A model generated the notes under the pieces. That model ran no database searches. It worked only from the letters and a program-made list of their open reading frames with translations, and was not told the DNA's origin. Shown piece by piece: positions 14,255 through 20,179 of a stretch of DNA of 23,171 bases; the first letter of the stretch is position 1, and each line of letters opens with the position of its first letter. The position numbers and the translations under genes were made by a program. Where the stretch lies: the IMG/VR virus record IMGVR_UViG_3300020438_003876, positions 1 through 23,171 of that record. One strand, given 5' to 3'. Origin of the DNA: a virus.

Positions 14255-15039
14255 CACTTTCTCCAAGCAGGGCAAATTGGTTTAAAGTTGCACCAATTAC
14301 AAAGCGGCCCTGTTCTTGTTTCAAACTCACCAGATTCACAACTAACTACCAACTCATCCCAAGTGTTTTTAACGTCTTGCGAAACTCGGCCTGCTAATTC
14401 ATCGGTTACCTTATACTTAGCAAACTGACCAGCCTTAAGATAAAGAAGTTCTGCACGCTCAATCTCTTTATCCATTTCTTTGCCCAATAAAATACTGTAG
14501 ATCGTAATCTGCACTTTCTTTTCCCACTCGTACTGTGGGCGAGGCTTCTTACCAGTTTTATAATCAGAAATTACAATTTTGTCATTCTCAAGAGTCCATC
14601 TATCAATGATTCCGTAGATTGGGACACCTAGAATATCCCCATTCATCTTGGCTTCAATGCCACCAGCATCAAAGGAAGTAGGGTCTTCCATGAGAAAATA
14701 ATTTTCAACACACCACCACGCCTTCCAGCGAAACTCATTTTCATCACATTTTTCGTTTAGGTCGTGGTACTCCTCTGCCCATTTAGATCCCCAAAGTTCT
14801 CTAGCAAGTCTACGAGCAGTTTGTTCTGTTCGATTATCCTTGTCCTCCTTAAAAAGTTCTTCTAGTATCTCATGAACGAATGACCCTAATACTTGAGGCT
14901 CTGTTGACTCTTCAGGTATCCGATCAAGTTTAGCATACTTATACCGCATTGGGCACTGATTAAACGTGCCAATAGAACTTGGCGACATGTATGCTGGAGT
15001 TTCGTAAGGAAGACTACCTAAATCAAGACTATCCTGCAT
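14254..15039 (-). CDS. Cas4/RecB-like PD-(D/E)XK nuclease with Fe-S staple
   Basis: A 261-residue nuclease of the RecB/AddB/Cas4 type. Active-site features are His56 (GSFVHEILEELF), Asp146 (GIIDRW), Asp159 and Lys161 (VISDYKTGKK) and a QxxxY motif, Gln177-Tyr181. A [4Fe-4S] site is indicated by Cys29 (NQCPMRYKY) and the C-terminal Cys247-x2-Cys250-x5-Cys256 cluster. Such proteins act as 5'-3' exonucleases that feed single-strand annealing proteins. The ATG at 15039 overlaps the Rad52-like gene by 11 bp; a TTG at 15066 is less likely. The pairing with the annealing protein upstream fits a two-component recombination system. Confidence 0.92.
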   Translation of the reverse strand: MQDSLDLGSLPYETPAYMSPSSIGTFNQCPMRYKYAKLDRIPEESTEPQVLGSFVHEILEELFKEDKDNRTEQTARRLARELWGSKWAEEYHDLNEKCDENEFRWKAWWCVENYFLMEDPTSFDAGGIEAKMNGDILGVPIYGIIDRWTLENDKIVISDYKTGKKPRPQYEWEKKVQITIYSILLGKEMDKEIERAELLYLKAGQFAKYKVTDELAGRVSQDVKNTWDELVVSCESGEFETRTGPLCNWCNFKPICPAWRK

Positions 15040-15667
15040 CAGCGCTCGCAGACTTAATGAAAGCAAGCATGTCTTCTAGAAGAGTTCTTGTCACGTTCTC
15101 ATTAGTAAACTCAGCGTTGTTTGAAATAGAAGCCCAGTGCTGTTTAGCGCTCGTAATGGTATCCTGTGTATTGGAATTTAAAAGTTTGCGTAATTTATCA
15201 AAGTGCTCTTCTGAAATAGGCTGATCTGCGACTGCTTCCATGGCTTCCAAGTGCATTGACTCTTCACTCCTAGCCAGATAAATGCCAATTCCTAAATGCT
15301 GTGCTGCCTTTTTTAAAGCATCAGAAACAGCACCCTTCATCTCGTCACCAAGATCAACAATATCACCATTCCGTGTCCGTTTAATTTTCTGACCGCCTAC
15401 ACCGTCTTTAACAACTGTAAGTGCAGGGGCGCTGTCAGTAGGTACAAAACATGCAGTAAGTCTAACCTGAGCAACAACATAGTCAGGGTCAATCGCATCT
15501 CGTTCACACCTCTCAATAGTGTATGACCACATATCAACACCCAAAACTTTGTTCAGTCGAGTTATGACTTCACTAATAGGAATGTAAGTAAGGCTAGTGC
15601 CTCCCTTTTTTAGTTGCCGTTCAACCTCTTTTGGAAACGGCTCTGAAAAAGAATCAAGTAAACTCAT
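15029..15667 (-). CDS. Rad52/Rad22-family single-strand annealing protein
   Basis: A 212-residue recombinase. The Rad52-like core covers about residues 1-140: LTYIPISEVITRLNKVLGVD with WSY following, then VRLTACFV, and GDEMKGAVSDALKKAAQHLG before IGIYL, the most conserved segment. It binds single-stranded DNA and promotes annealing. The C-terminal 70 residues are a helical tail. The ATG at 15667 has AGGAGG five bases upstream and is preferred over the ATG three bases before it. Genes on both sides overlap it, so it is coexpressed with the Fe-S nuclease. Confidence 0.9.
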   Translation of the reverse strand: MSLLDSFSEPFPKEVERQLKKGGTSLTYIPISEVITRLNKVLGVDMWSYTIERCERDAIDPDYVVAQVRLTACFVPTDSAPALTVVKDGVGGQKIKRTRNGDIVDLGDEMKGAVSDALKKAAQHLGIGIYLARSEESMHLEAMEAVADQPISEEHFDKLRKLLNSNTQDTITSAKQHWASISNNAEFTNENVTRTLLEDMLAFIKSASADAG

Positions 15668-16176
15668 CATGACCTCCTAATCACAATATTCTTTTTTGGT
15701 GGACTTACTTCACAGTACTCATCAGCATCAAGGTGAAGTTCCTTAAGTTGCCCGACTTTCCAGTATGACACGCCCATGTACTGCGAAAATTCTCGCAACA
15801 TCTCCAAAGGCGACTTAGTGATCTCACCGGTATCAATATTGACACTAGTGTTAACAATTCTGCGTGCAACCTCATCAGATATGGCAGAATGGTCCCACTT
15901 CTTTCGAGCAGAACCTGACTTGATTTCTATAGTCGCTCCATCAACTTGCACGGGTTTAGGAAAGTAGTCATACTCTTTAGTGATGACATCCTGTAACTCA
16001 CCGTAAAGGTAGCCAGTTGTGCTCTTAGCCTCATGGAAGTTGGTGGCAACCTGAAGAATTTCTTGGGGATCTTGATCTAGATCGGAATTTGAAAGGTTTG
16101 CGATCAATCCTTCAAGTGTATCTAACGACTCTAGAATGCCACGGATGCATTTATCCGCTTGCTCAACAATATTCAT
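15667..16176 (-). CDS. Actinophage-type recombination-cluster protein, unknown function
   Basis: A 169-residue protein with an N-terminal helical half (EQADKCIRGILESLDTLEG) and a later GATIEIKSGSARKKWDHSAI segment. The end, VGQLKELHLDADEYCEV, resembles small proteins that I associate with recombination loci of actinophages. This is a recollection of pattern rather than a named family. GGAG precedes the ATG by five bases. It is the first gene after a consensus promoter at 16208-16236 and directly upstream of the Rad52-like gene. Confidence 0.75.
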   Translation of the reverse strand: MNIVEQADKCIRGILESLDTLEGLIANLSNSDLDQDPQEILQVATNFHEAKSTTGYLYGELQDVITKEYDYFPKPVQVDGATIEIKSGSARKKWDHSAISDEVARRIVNTSVNIDTGEITKSPLEMLREFSQYMGVSYWKVGQLKELHLDADEYCEVSPPKKNIVIRRS

Positions 16177-16207
16177 TTTTCTCCAATAGTAAATAGTAAT
16201 TACTTAA

Positions 16208-16236
16208 ATTATACTCTCTATCAGAACAAAAGTCAA
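16208..16236 (-). promoter_or_regulatory. Leftward promoter TTGACT-17-TATAAT for the recombination operon
   Basis: On the minus strand TTGACT (16231-16236) and a perfect TATAAT (16208-16213) are 17 bp apart, the best match to consensus in the window. The expected start near 16201 leaves a short leader with a Shine-Dalgarno before the ATG at 16176. The promoter sits immediately after the stop of the preceding gene. Confidence 0.8.
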
Positions 16237-16240
16237 ATGT

Positions 16241-16639
16241 TTAATCTTCTTCAACCTCAAGTAAGCGCTCTAATGATTTGTCAAAGTTTACATCATCAGG
16301 GTTATCCGAACGCTTAAGAAGTTCCTCAAGAATATTTTTCAAAGTATCGCCTAAATAGTTTAAAGATTCACTGTGTATTCTTTCCCGCACAGAACTGTCA
16401 AAGGCTTCATTGCCTATATCTTCTGCAATCTGTCTTGATATTGCCTCTTCCAATCCCTCATTCATAAACTCATTTGAAATACCAATAGTCATGTTCTTGG
16501 CATTCCACGTTAATATTTTGTAGTAGTCTTCATCTAAAGCATCAGCAGAAGCAGTTATAAACGTTACAGTAACATCGCCCTCTTTTAATACTGCAAGAAT
16601 ATCCGGCTCTAAATCAACCTCATTATATCTATCACCCAT
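16241..16639 (-). CDS. Acidic protein, unknown function
   Basis: A 132-residue acidic protein with a possible beta-rich N-terminal part (DVTVTFITAS, then YYKILTWNAKNMTIG) and a helical acidic C-terminus (LEEAISRQIAEDI, then LEELLKRSDN). The start overlaps the WhiB-like gene by 8 bp, with GAGG six bases upstream. It may be a small partner or inhibitor expressed with the regulator, but nothing in the sequence proves this. Confidence 0.7.
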   Translation of the reverse strand: MGDRYNEVDLEPDILAVLKEGDVTVTFITASADALDEDYYKILTWNAKNMTIGISNEFMNEGLEEAISRQIAEDIGNEAFDSSVRERIHSESLNYLGDTLKNILEELLKRSDNPDDVNFDKSLERLLEVEED

Positions 16640-16865
16640 GTACTACCTCAAGTTCTCGTGCTAATTCTGGACCAGTAAGGCCACCCCACACACCTAAAGT
16701 TAATTCAGCCTCCAATGCGAACTGCTTGCACTCGTTAATGTTTTCGCAAGCGTTCTTGCAAATCAACTTTGCTTCTTTTCTGTCTTTCGGATGACTTGAA
16801 AAAAATAACCTATCTTGACCTATGCAAGGCGCATCCTTAAACCATAATGGTGTGCTATCAATCAT
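16632..16865 (-). CDS. whiB: WhiB-like [4Fe-4S] transcriptional regulator
   Basis: A 77-residue Wbl protein. The four cluster cysteines are Cys14, Cys36, Cys40 and Cys46 (C-x21-C-x3-C-x5-C). The turn motif GVWGGLTGPE (58-67) follows and the start WFKDAPC is typical. Wbl proteins bind the primary sigma factor and control transcription; phage examples can inhibit or redirect host Wbl functions. The C-terminal basic DNA-binding tail of many family members is short here (LARELEVVHG). AAAGG lies seven bases before the ATG. It is the first gene of the long leftward block, under its own promoter, and the best host marker in the window. Confidence 0.95.
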   Translation of the reverse strand: MIDSTPLWFKDAPCIGQDRLFFSSHPKDRKEAKLICKNACENINECKQFALEAELTLGVWGGLTGPELARELEVVHG

Positions 16866-16896
16866 GTATGACCTTTCTAATCATATCTTAGTACCT

Positions 16897-16925
16897 AGTG
16901 TACTTTCGTAATGTCAAGTGGTCAA
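16897..16925 (-). promoter_or_regulatory. Leftward promoter TTGACC-17-TACACT for whiB-like gene
   Basis: On the minus strand TTGACC (16920-16925) and TACACT (16897-16902) are 17 bp apart. The predicted transcript carries a leader of about 25 bases with the AAAGG site. A rightward promoter begins only 13 bp away, so one regulator could control both. Confidence 0.65.
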
Positions 16926-16938
16926 CCCAATTTACACC

Positions 16939-16967
16939 TTGACACGATCAAAGGAGATCGCTAGTCT
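16939..16967 (+). promoter_or_regulatory. Rightward promoter TTGACA-17-TAGTCT
   Basis: A perfect -35 TTGACA (16939-16944) and a TAnnnT-type -10 (16962-16967) are 17 bp apart. It faces away from the whiB promoter. A transcript would start near 16974 and run through a region without an intact gene up to the next promoter at 17392. Confidence 0.6.
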
Positions 16968-17018
16968 AGGTATTAAACTTAAGGAGAAAACTACAACAAA
17001 AGAAACCGAGAAATCTCG

Positions 17019-17284
17019 ATGACATAAAGGTTTACTGAAGGACCGGAGGGTTACACTCGTTACGCAACTGGTAACAGGAATGACACTACGGGCACGCCTA
17101 CCCAAAGAGTGAAGATTTGAATCGCACGATAAACTGGAACAACATCTTTGACGAGATGCCAGTCCCTGCACGGAGAGCATTAGGACTTGAGGAGTTAGGT
17201 TCGGAACTAGCAAATGCCCACGCAGTTCCGGCACACGGGCAACTAGAGCCATATCTAGGGAGAGTGGGCGCACTGAAAAAATAG
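17019..17284 (+). pseudogene. Possible broken small gene, frameshifted
   Basis: After an ATG at 17019 a stop (TAA) appears at codon 3. The same frame then reads FTEGPEGYTRYATGNR and onward to 17120. The frame one base back continues from about 17117 to a stop at 17284, with LNRTINWNNIFDEMPVPARR and then ALGLEELGSELANAHAV, 55 residues that look convincingly coding. Joined, the two pieces would form a small protein of about 88 residues. A lost start, a nonsense codon and a -1 shift would all be needed, so decay is more likely than recoding. A separate short gene starting at TTG 17117 or ATG 17156 is the alternative. No family is recognised. Confidence 0.3.
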
Positions 17285-17333
17285 GTGCGTTTGGGGTCCA
17301 AGACGTAAATAGATCTTAGTAATACTACGGGTT

Positions 17334-17388
17334 CTACCTAGAGCCATTCGTGAGTCGGCGTCAACTGACCACACGAATGGGTAGGTAG
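17334..17388 (+). promoter_or_regulatory. Large inverted repeat / hairpin before the NodS-like operon
   Basis: The left arm CTACCTAGAGCCATTCGTG (17334-17352) pairs with the right arm at 17372-17388. CCATTCGTG/CACGAATGG is a perfect 9-bp stem, extended by CTACCT/AGGTAG across a small internal loop. The 19-base loop holds a weak inner pairing. No T-run follows, so it is a poor intrinsic terminator. It ends four bases before the -35 box of the next promoter, so an operator or the 3' structure of an upstream RNA are both possible. Confidence 0.6.
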
Positions 17389-17391
17389 TCT

Positions 17392-17420
17392 TTGCCAAAA
17401 ACAAGTCAGATGATTAGAAT
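17392..17420 (+). promoter_or_regulatory. Rightward promoter TTGCCA-17-TAGAAT, leaderless, for the methyltransferase operon
   Basis: TTGCCA (17392-17397) and TAGAAT (17415-17420) are 17 bp apart, followed by six bases and the ATG at 17427. The AGGA inside those six bases is too close to the ATG to act as a ribosome site. Confidence 0.7.
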
Positions 17421-17426
17421 AGGACT

Positions 17427-17921
17427 ATGCAGACACGAGAAGAACTAGAGAGTTGGTATCTAACGGAGGACCCTTGGGACTACCGAACCAACCCTGACGA
17501 CATCTACCGTAAAAACTTTTATCTCGCTGTTCTAGAGGACGTAGGACCGTTCTTTAACAGAGCACTCGACATTGGAGCAGGGGAAGGCTGGATAACGAAA
17601 GATCTTCCCGCCTACGAAAAGCATGCCCTTGAACTGGCTGATACAGCAGCGTCAAGACTCCCAGAAGGAGTAGAGAGGGTTCAAACCGCAAACCAAAAGT
17701 ATGATCTAATCCTAGCCACTGGGGTGTTGTACGAACAGTACGACCATACCGGAATAAGTGAGATGATTCACAACGCTGCATCAAATACGCATGGAACAAT
17801 GGTCATGGTTGCGGGCATAAAAGACTGGCTAAAGCCTTACGGATTTGGTAAACGTATACGTCATTTTGAAATACTGTACAGAGAGTACACGCATGTAATT
17901 AATGTTTGGGAGTACGCATGA
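17427..17921 (+). CDS. NodS-like SAM-dependent methyltransferase
   Basis: A 164-residue class I methyltransferase. The SAM-binding motif is ALDIGAGEGW (residues 46-55), with an acidic position after beta-2 (LELAD, 68-72) and a motif IV-like YDLILATGVLYEQYD (92-106). The opening WYLTEDPWDYRTNPDD resembles NodS-type enzymes, which N-methylate chito-oligosaccharides in rhizobia, but the substrate here is unknown. It is the first gene of a four-gene cassette and overlaps the next by ATGA. The presence of a NodB-like gene next to it strengthens the sugar-modification reading. Confidence 0.82.
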   Translation: MQTREELESWYLTEDPWDYRTNPDDIYRKNFYLAVLEDVGPFFNRALDIGAGEGWITKDLPAYEKHALELADTAASRLPEGVERVQTANQKYDLILATGVLYEQYDHTGISEMIHNAASNTHGTMVMVAGIKDWLKPYGFGKRIRHFEILYREYTHVINVWEYA

Positions 17922-18439
17922 GGTTAGCGCACAACATAGGAACCGAAGAACATTCAAACTATCACACCCGTGAACAAATCTTGGCCTGTGATGAGCCTAT
18001 CGGCTTTGATGGGGTGTACTGGAGCGTGTATGAGAACCAAGACGTTCTAGGAGGTAAATCAGGAATCATGTTTGTTATGGGAAACTGCATGGGTAAGGAT
18101 AATGCATTTGACCTAGACCATGTTCCTAAACTAGAGCCGTACTGTTCTCTTGCTCAAGTAAAGCAAATGTGTTTCACTTATGCCTTTGAAATTGGTTGGC
18201 ATACATGGTCCCATAGAGACCTAACTACTCTTTCAGACAAAGAGATTATCCAAGAGATCACTGCTCCCTTTCCGACCAAACTATTTCGTTACCCCTATGG
18301 TAAATATAACGACAGGGTAGTTGAGTTAGTGAAGAAAGCGGGCTATGAAAAAGCCTACTCTACAACTTTAGGTGTGATTGATGAAATGTCCCCTGACGCC
18401 AAGTTCAAGATTTACAGCGATTATGTCCCTTTCGTCTAG
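17918..18439 (+). CDS. NodB-like polysaccharide deacetylase-family protein
   Basis: A 173-residue protein of carbohydrate esterase family 4 type. The metal-binding HxxxH is WHTWSHRDL (His95, His99) and the RxPYG-type motif is FRYPYGKYN (Arg124 onward). Motif 1, usually TFDDG, is reduced to GFDGVYWS with one Asp (Asp31), so the metal-binding second Asp is missing or supplied elsewhere. Such enzymes remove N-acetyl groups from GlcNAc polymers or related sugars. The ATG at 17918 overlaps the methyltransferase stop (ATGA) and has GGGAG six bases upstream. No signal peptide is present, so it acts in the cytoplasm on a precursor rather than on the wall. Confidence 0.85.
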   Translation: MRLAHNIGTEEHSNYHTREQILACDEPIGFDGVYWSVYENQDVLGGKSGIMFVMGNCMGKDNAFDLDHVPKLEPYCSLAQVKQMCFTYAFEIGWHTWSHRDLTTLSDKEIIQEITAPFPTKLFRYPYGKYNDRVVELVKKAGYEKAYSTTLGVIDEMSPDAKFKIYSDYVPFV

Positions 18440-19154
18440 CAAACAAGTCTACCTTGAAAAAGGGGTTGCGGTCATACCAGCCGTATTCACAGAAGGCGAA
18501 TGCGATGAAATGAAAATATCTGCATACTCAGTCACAGACGAAGCAATAACCAAAGCAAGGTACCCACACGTCCCAAGCGAAAAAGCCTACAACAAAAAGT
18601 CTTTAATATTCTTTCCAGCATTAGCAAACTTTAACTTAAACAATGTTCGGACAGACCCAAGAATGGTACACATTGTCAAAACCTTCCTAGGTGACAATGT
18701 TCGACAAATAAATAATCAAGTTTACTTTCGTGAACCAGAAGACATTGACACATTTGCTTGGCACCGAGACACAATCTTTAGGGAAAGTTCTCAGTTCAAA
18801 ACCAACGTTGAGAATGATTACTTACAAACAATTATAGCAATAGATGACATAACAGAAGACAATGGCGCTGTTGAGTTCATAGAAGGCTCACATACATGGG
18901 AAGATTTTGAAACTCCAAACAATTTACGCCAGTTCAAAAGAGAAGGGCTTTCTGGCACTAAGTATGTTGCCCTAAAAGGGGACGTTATGGTATGGTCAGT
19001 AAAAATTGTACACGGAAGTGAAGTAAACGGGTCAGACCGATCACGCATGACATACATGAATGGGTTTTGTAAATCTGACAGTGTGCTAGACTACCCTGAC
19101 TACCTAGTCAACGGAAAAGTGGTTCATGAGATAAACCCAGAAAGGATTCCATAA
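18423..19154 (+). CDS. Second PhyH-like Fe(II)/2-oxoglutarate oxygenase
   Basis: A 243-residue oxygenase with the iron triad His114-x-Asp116 (FAWHRDTIF) and His197 (IVHGSEVNGS). Arg206 or Arg208 (DRSRMTYMNG) is the 2-oxoglutarate partner. DDITEDNGAVEFIEGSH (141-157) is the family signature. The ATG at 18423 is preferred to one at 18378, which would overlap the deacetylase more deeply; it overlaps that gene by 17 bp. It differs strongly from the PhyH-like protein at 11323, so the two are not a recent duplication. Hydroxylation of a sugar, lipid or amino-acid precursor is plausible. Confidence 0.88.
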   Translation: MSLSSSKQVYLEKGVAVIPAVFTEGECDEMKISAYSVTDEAITKARYPHVPSEKAYNKKSLIFFPALANFNLNNVRTDPRMVHIVKTFLGDNVRQINNQVYFREPEDIDTFAWHRDTIFRESSQFKTNVENDYLQTIIAIDDITEDNGAVEFIEGSHTWEDFETPNNLRQFKREGLSGTKYVALKGDVMVWSVKIVHGSEVNGSDRSRMTYMNGFCKSDSVLDYPDYLVNGKVVHEINPERIP

Positions 19155-19777
19155 TGCTAACAGTCGTAGTGGCGTCTTACTATTATGGGCACCTAGCAGC
19201 GCACTGTATTGAAAGTCTGCTGTCTCAAACAGTTCAGCCAGAAAAGATACTTTTTGTTGACGACGGTGTTGGGGATTGTGCACACCTTCCAAAAGTTTAT
19301 CCAGAAATTGAATACACCTTGCGTAAAGAAAACATGGGAACAGTTGACAACTTTCAAGACATGTTAATGAGAGTAGACACAGAGTACACTATGTTTCTTG
19401 GAGCGGATAACTGGTTAAGATCAGATGCAGTTGAAACCCTACTAAAACAAGACACCGACATCGTAACATACCATGTGATGGTTACAGGTGAACATAAAAT
19501 GGGACATAGAGATGCCAAGGAAGAAAACATCCTTAATGGGGATATTTACTGGCAGTGGGATGGGCACCACGGGTCAATGATGTACAGAACTTCCATCGGA
19601 CAAGAAGCGGGATATAAGCGACACGCTGACTTTGAAGAGGGTGACGCTGCCTGCGAAGACTGGGCATTGTGGGACAAGATGTTAGAATTAGGAGCGACTG
19701 TTTCCCATGTTGAAGAACCGCTTCTCTACTACAGGCGACATCGAGAAAACTTTATTGATTGCAAAATCAATCAGTAG
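19154..19777 (+). CDS. Glycosyltransferase family 2 protein
   Basis: A 207-residue GT-A enzyme. The start is TVVVASYYYGHLAAHCIESL and the nucleotide-binding acidic pair is in ILFVDDG (32-38). The DxD-like site is LGADNW (82-87) and the catalytic-base region is CEDWALWDKM (Glu168-Asp169). It is shorter than most GT2 enzymes, lacks membrane segments and probably adds a single sugar. It overlaps the PhyH stop (TAATG) with AAAGGA upstream. Together with the three upstream genes it forms a cassette for making or altering a sugar-containing product. The gene ends convergently, overlapping the next gene by 11 bp. Confidence 0.9.
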   Translation: MLTVVVASYYYGHLAAHCIESLLSQTVQPEKILFVDDGVGDCAHLPKVYPEIEYTLRKENMGTVDNFQDMLMRVDTEYTMFLGADNWLRSDAVETLLKQDTDIVTYHVMVTGEHKMGHRDAKEENILNGDIYWQWDGHHGSMMYRTSIGQEAGYKRHADFEEGDAACEDWALWDKMLELGATVSHVEEPLLYYRRHRENFIDCKINQ

Positions 19778-20123
19778 TAATTCTTTGTACTTGTTGAGCG
19801 TCTAGGAAAACCGTAGCAGTACCGCCGACAAGTTCAACCTGATCCATCGGAACCTTAAAATGAGATGCCAAAGTTGCACGAGTTTTTAGTTCGCTCATAA
19901 TGTCCACCTCTTCTAAGAGTCCGTCTTCTTCAAACACCTGCATAAGAGTTTTGGACTTAGGAATCAAACATTCTTTACAGCAGAGTCTGTCTTCACCAAT
20001 CTTTGGCTTACGTTTTGTCTCAAGAGAGTGACCGCACTCAAGAACAATATGCCAACTTGTGTTCCCATAATCCCCAATACGAACAGCCTCTGTAACTAAG
20101 CGCTTTGGTCCACGTTTGCTCAT
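19767..20123 (-). CDS. Cys-rich small protein, possible zinc ribbon, unknown function
   Basis: A 118-residue protein with a basic start (MSKRGPKRL), then LECGHSLETKRK and DRLCCKECLIP, giving Cys-Gly-His and Cys-Cys-x2-Cys that could bind zinc. The C-terminal half (LASHFKVPMDQVELVGGTAT) is not recognised. It is transcribed away from recA from an overlapping promoter and predicted to be leaderless. A regulatory role near recA is conceivable but unproven. Confidence 0.75.
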   Translation of the reverse strand: MSKRGPKRLVTEAVRIGDYGNTSWHIVLECGHSLETKRKPKIGEDRLCCKECLIPKSKTLMQVFEEDGLLEEVDIMSELKTRATLASHFKVPMDQVELVGGTATVFLDAQQVQRITTD

Positions 20124-20129
20124 GAAACT

Positions 20130-20158
20130 ATACTACTTAAACCCTTGACCAAGCGCAA
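20130..20158 (-). promoter_or_regulatory. Leftward promoter TTGCGC-17-TAGTAT, leaderless, for the Cys-rich gene
   Basis: On the minus strand TTGCGC (20153-20158) and TAGTAT (20130-20135) are 17 bp apart, ending six bases before the ATG at 20123. It overlaps the recA promoter on the other strand, so the two should compete for polymerase. Confidence 0.5.
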
Positions 20159-20173
20159 TGGGGACCATACAAT
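20145..20173 (+). promoter_or_regulatory. recA: Rightward promoter TTGACC-17-TACAAT, leaderless, for recA
   Basis: TTGACC (20145-20150) and TACAAT (20168-20173) are 17 bp apart, followed by six bases and the recA ATG at 20180. No Shine-Dalgarno is present. No actinobacterial SOS box (GAAC-N4-GTTC type) is seen in the 56-bp gap, so expression may be independent of LexA. Confidence 0.75.
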
Positions 20174-20179
20174 AGATTC

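Larger units (their letters stand above)
16974..17390 (+). other. Candidate untranslated transcript or decayed-gene region
   Basis: This is the body of the only long gene-free stretch in the window (16866-17426). Just after the predicted start is a strong Shine-Dalgarno-like AAGGAG (16981-16986), but no ATG, GTG or TTG follows within useful distance. Small hairpins are visible: CGAGA/TCTCG (17007-17018), directly before an ATG at 17019, and GTTAC/GTAAC (17059-17075). A large one (17334-17388) lies near the end. All three frames contain short protein-like open stretches and none is long. It may be a non-coding RNA or a leader for the 17427 operon, or a broken gene. Confidence 0.4.

Noticed and set aside
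16932-17273. Minus-strand open frame of 113 codons in the gene-free region
   Set aside because: It is rich in Leu, Ser, Arg and Val with no recognisable motif, has no Shine-Dalgarno and lies antisense to more protein-like plus-strand frames.
17281-17352. tRNA-like sequence with a GGTTC-type T-loop near 17330
   Set aside because: The flanking bases do not pair into a T-stem and no acceptor or anticodon arm could be folded.
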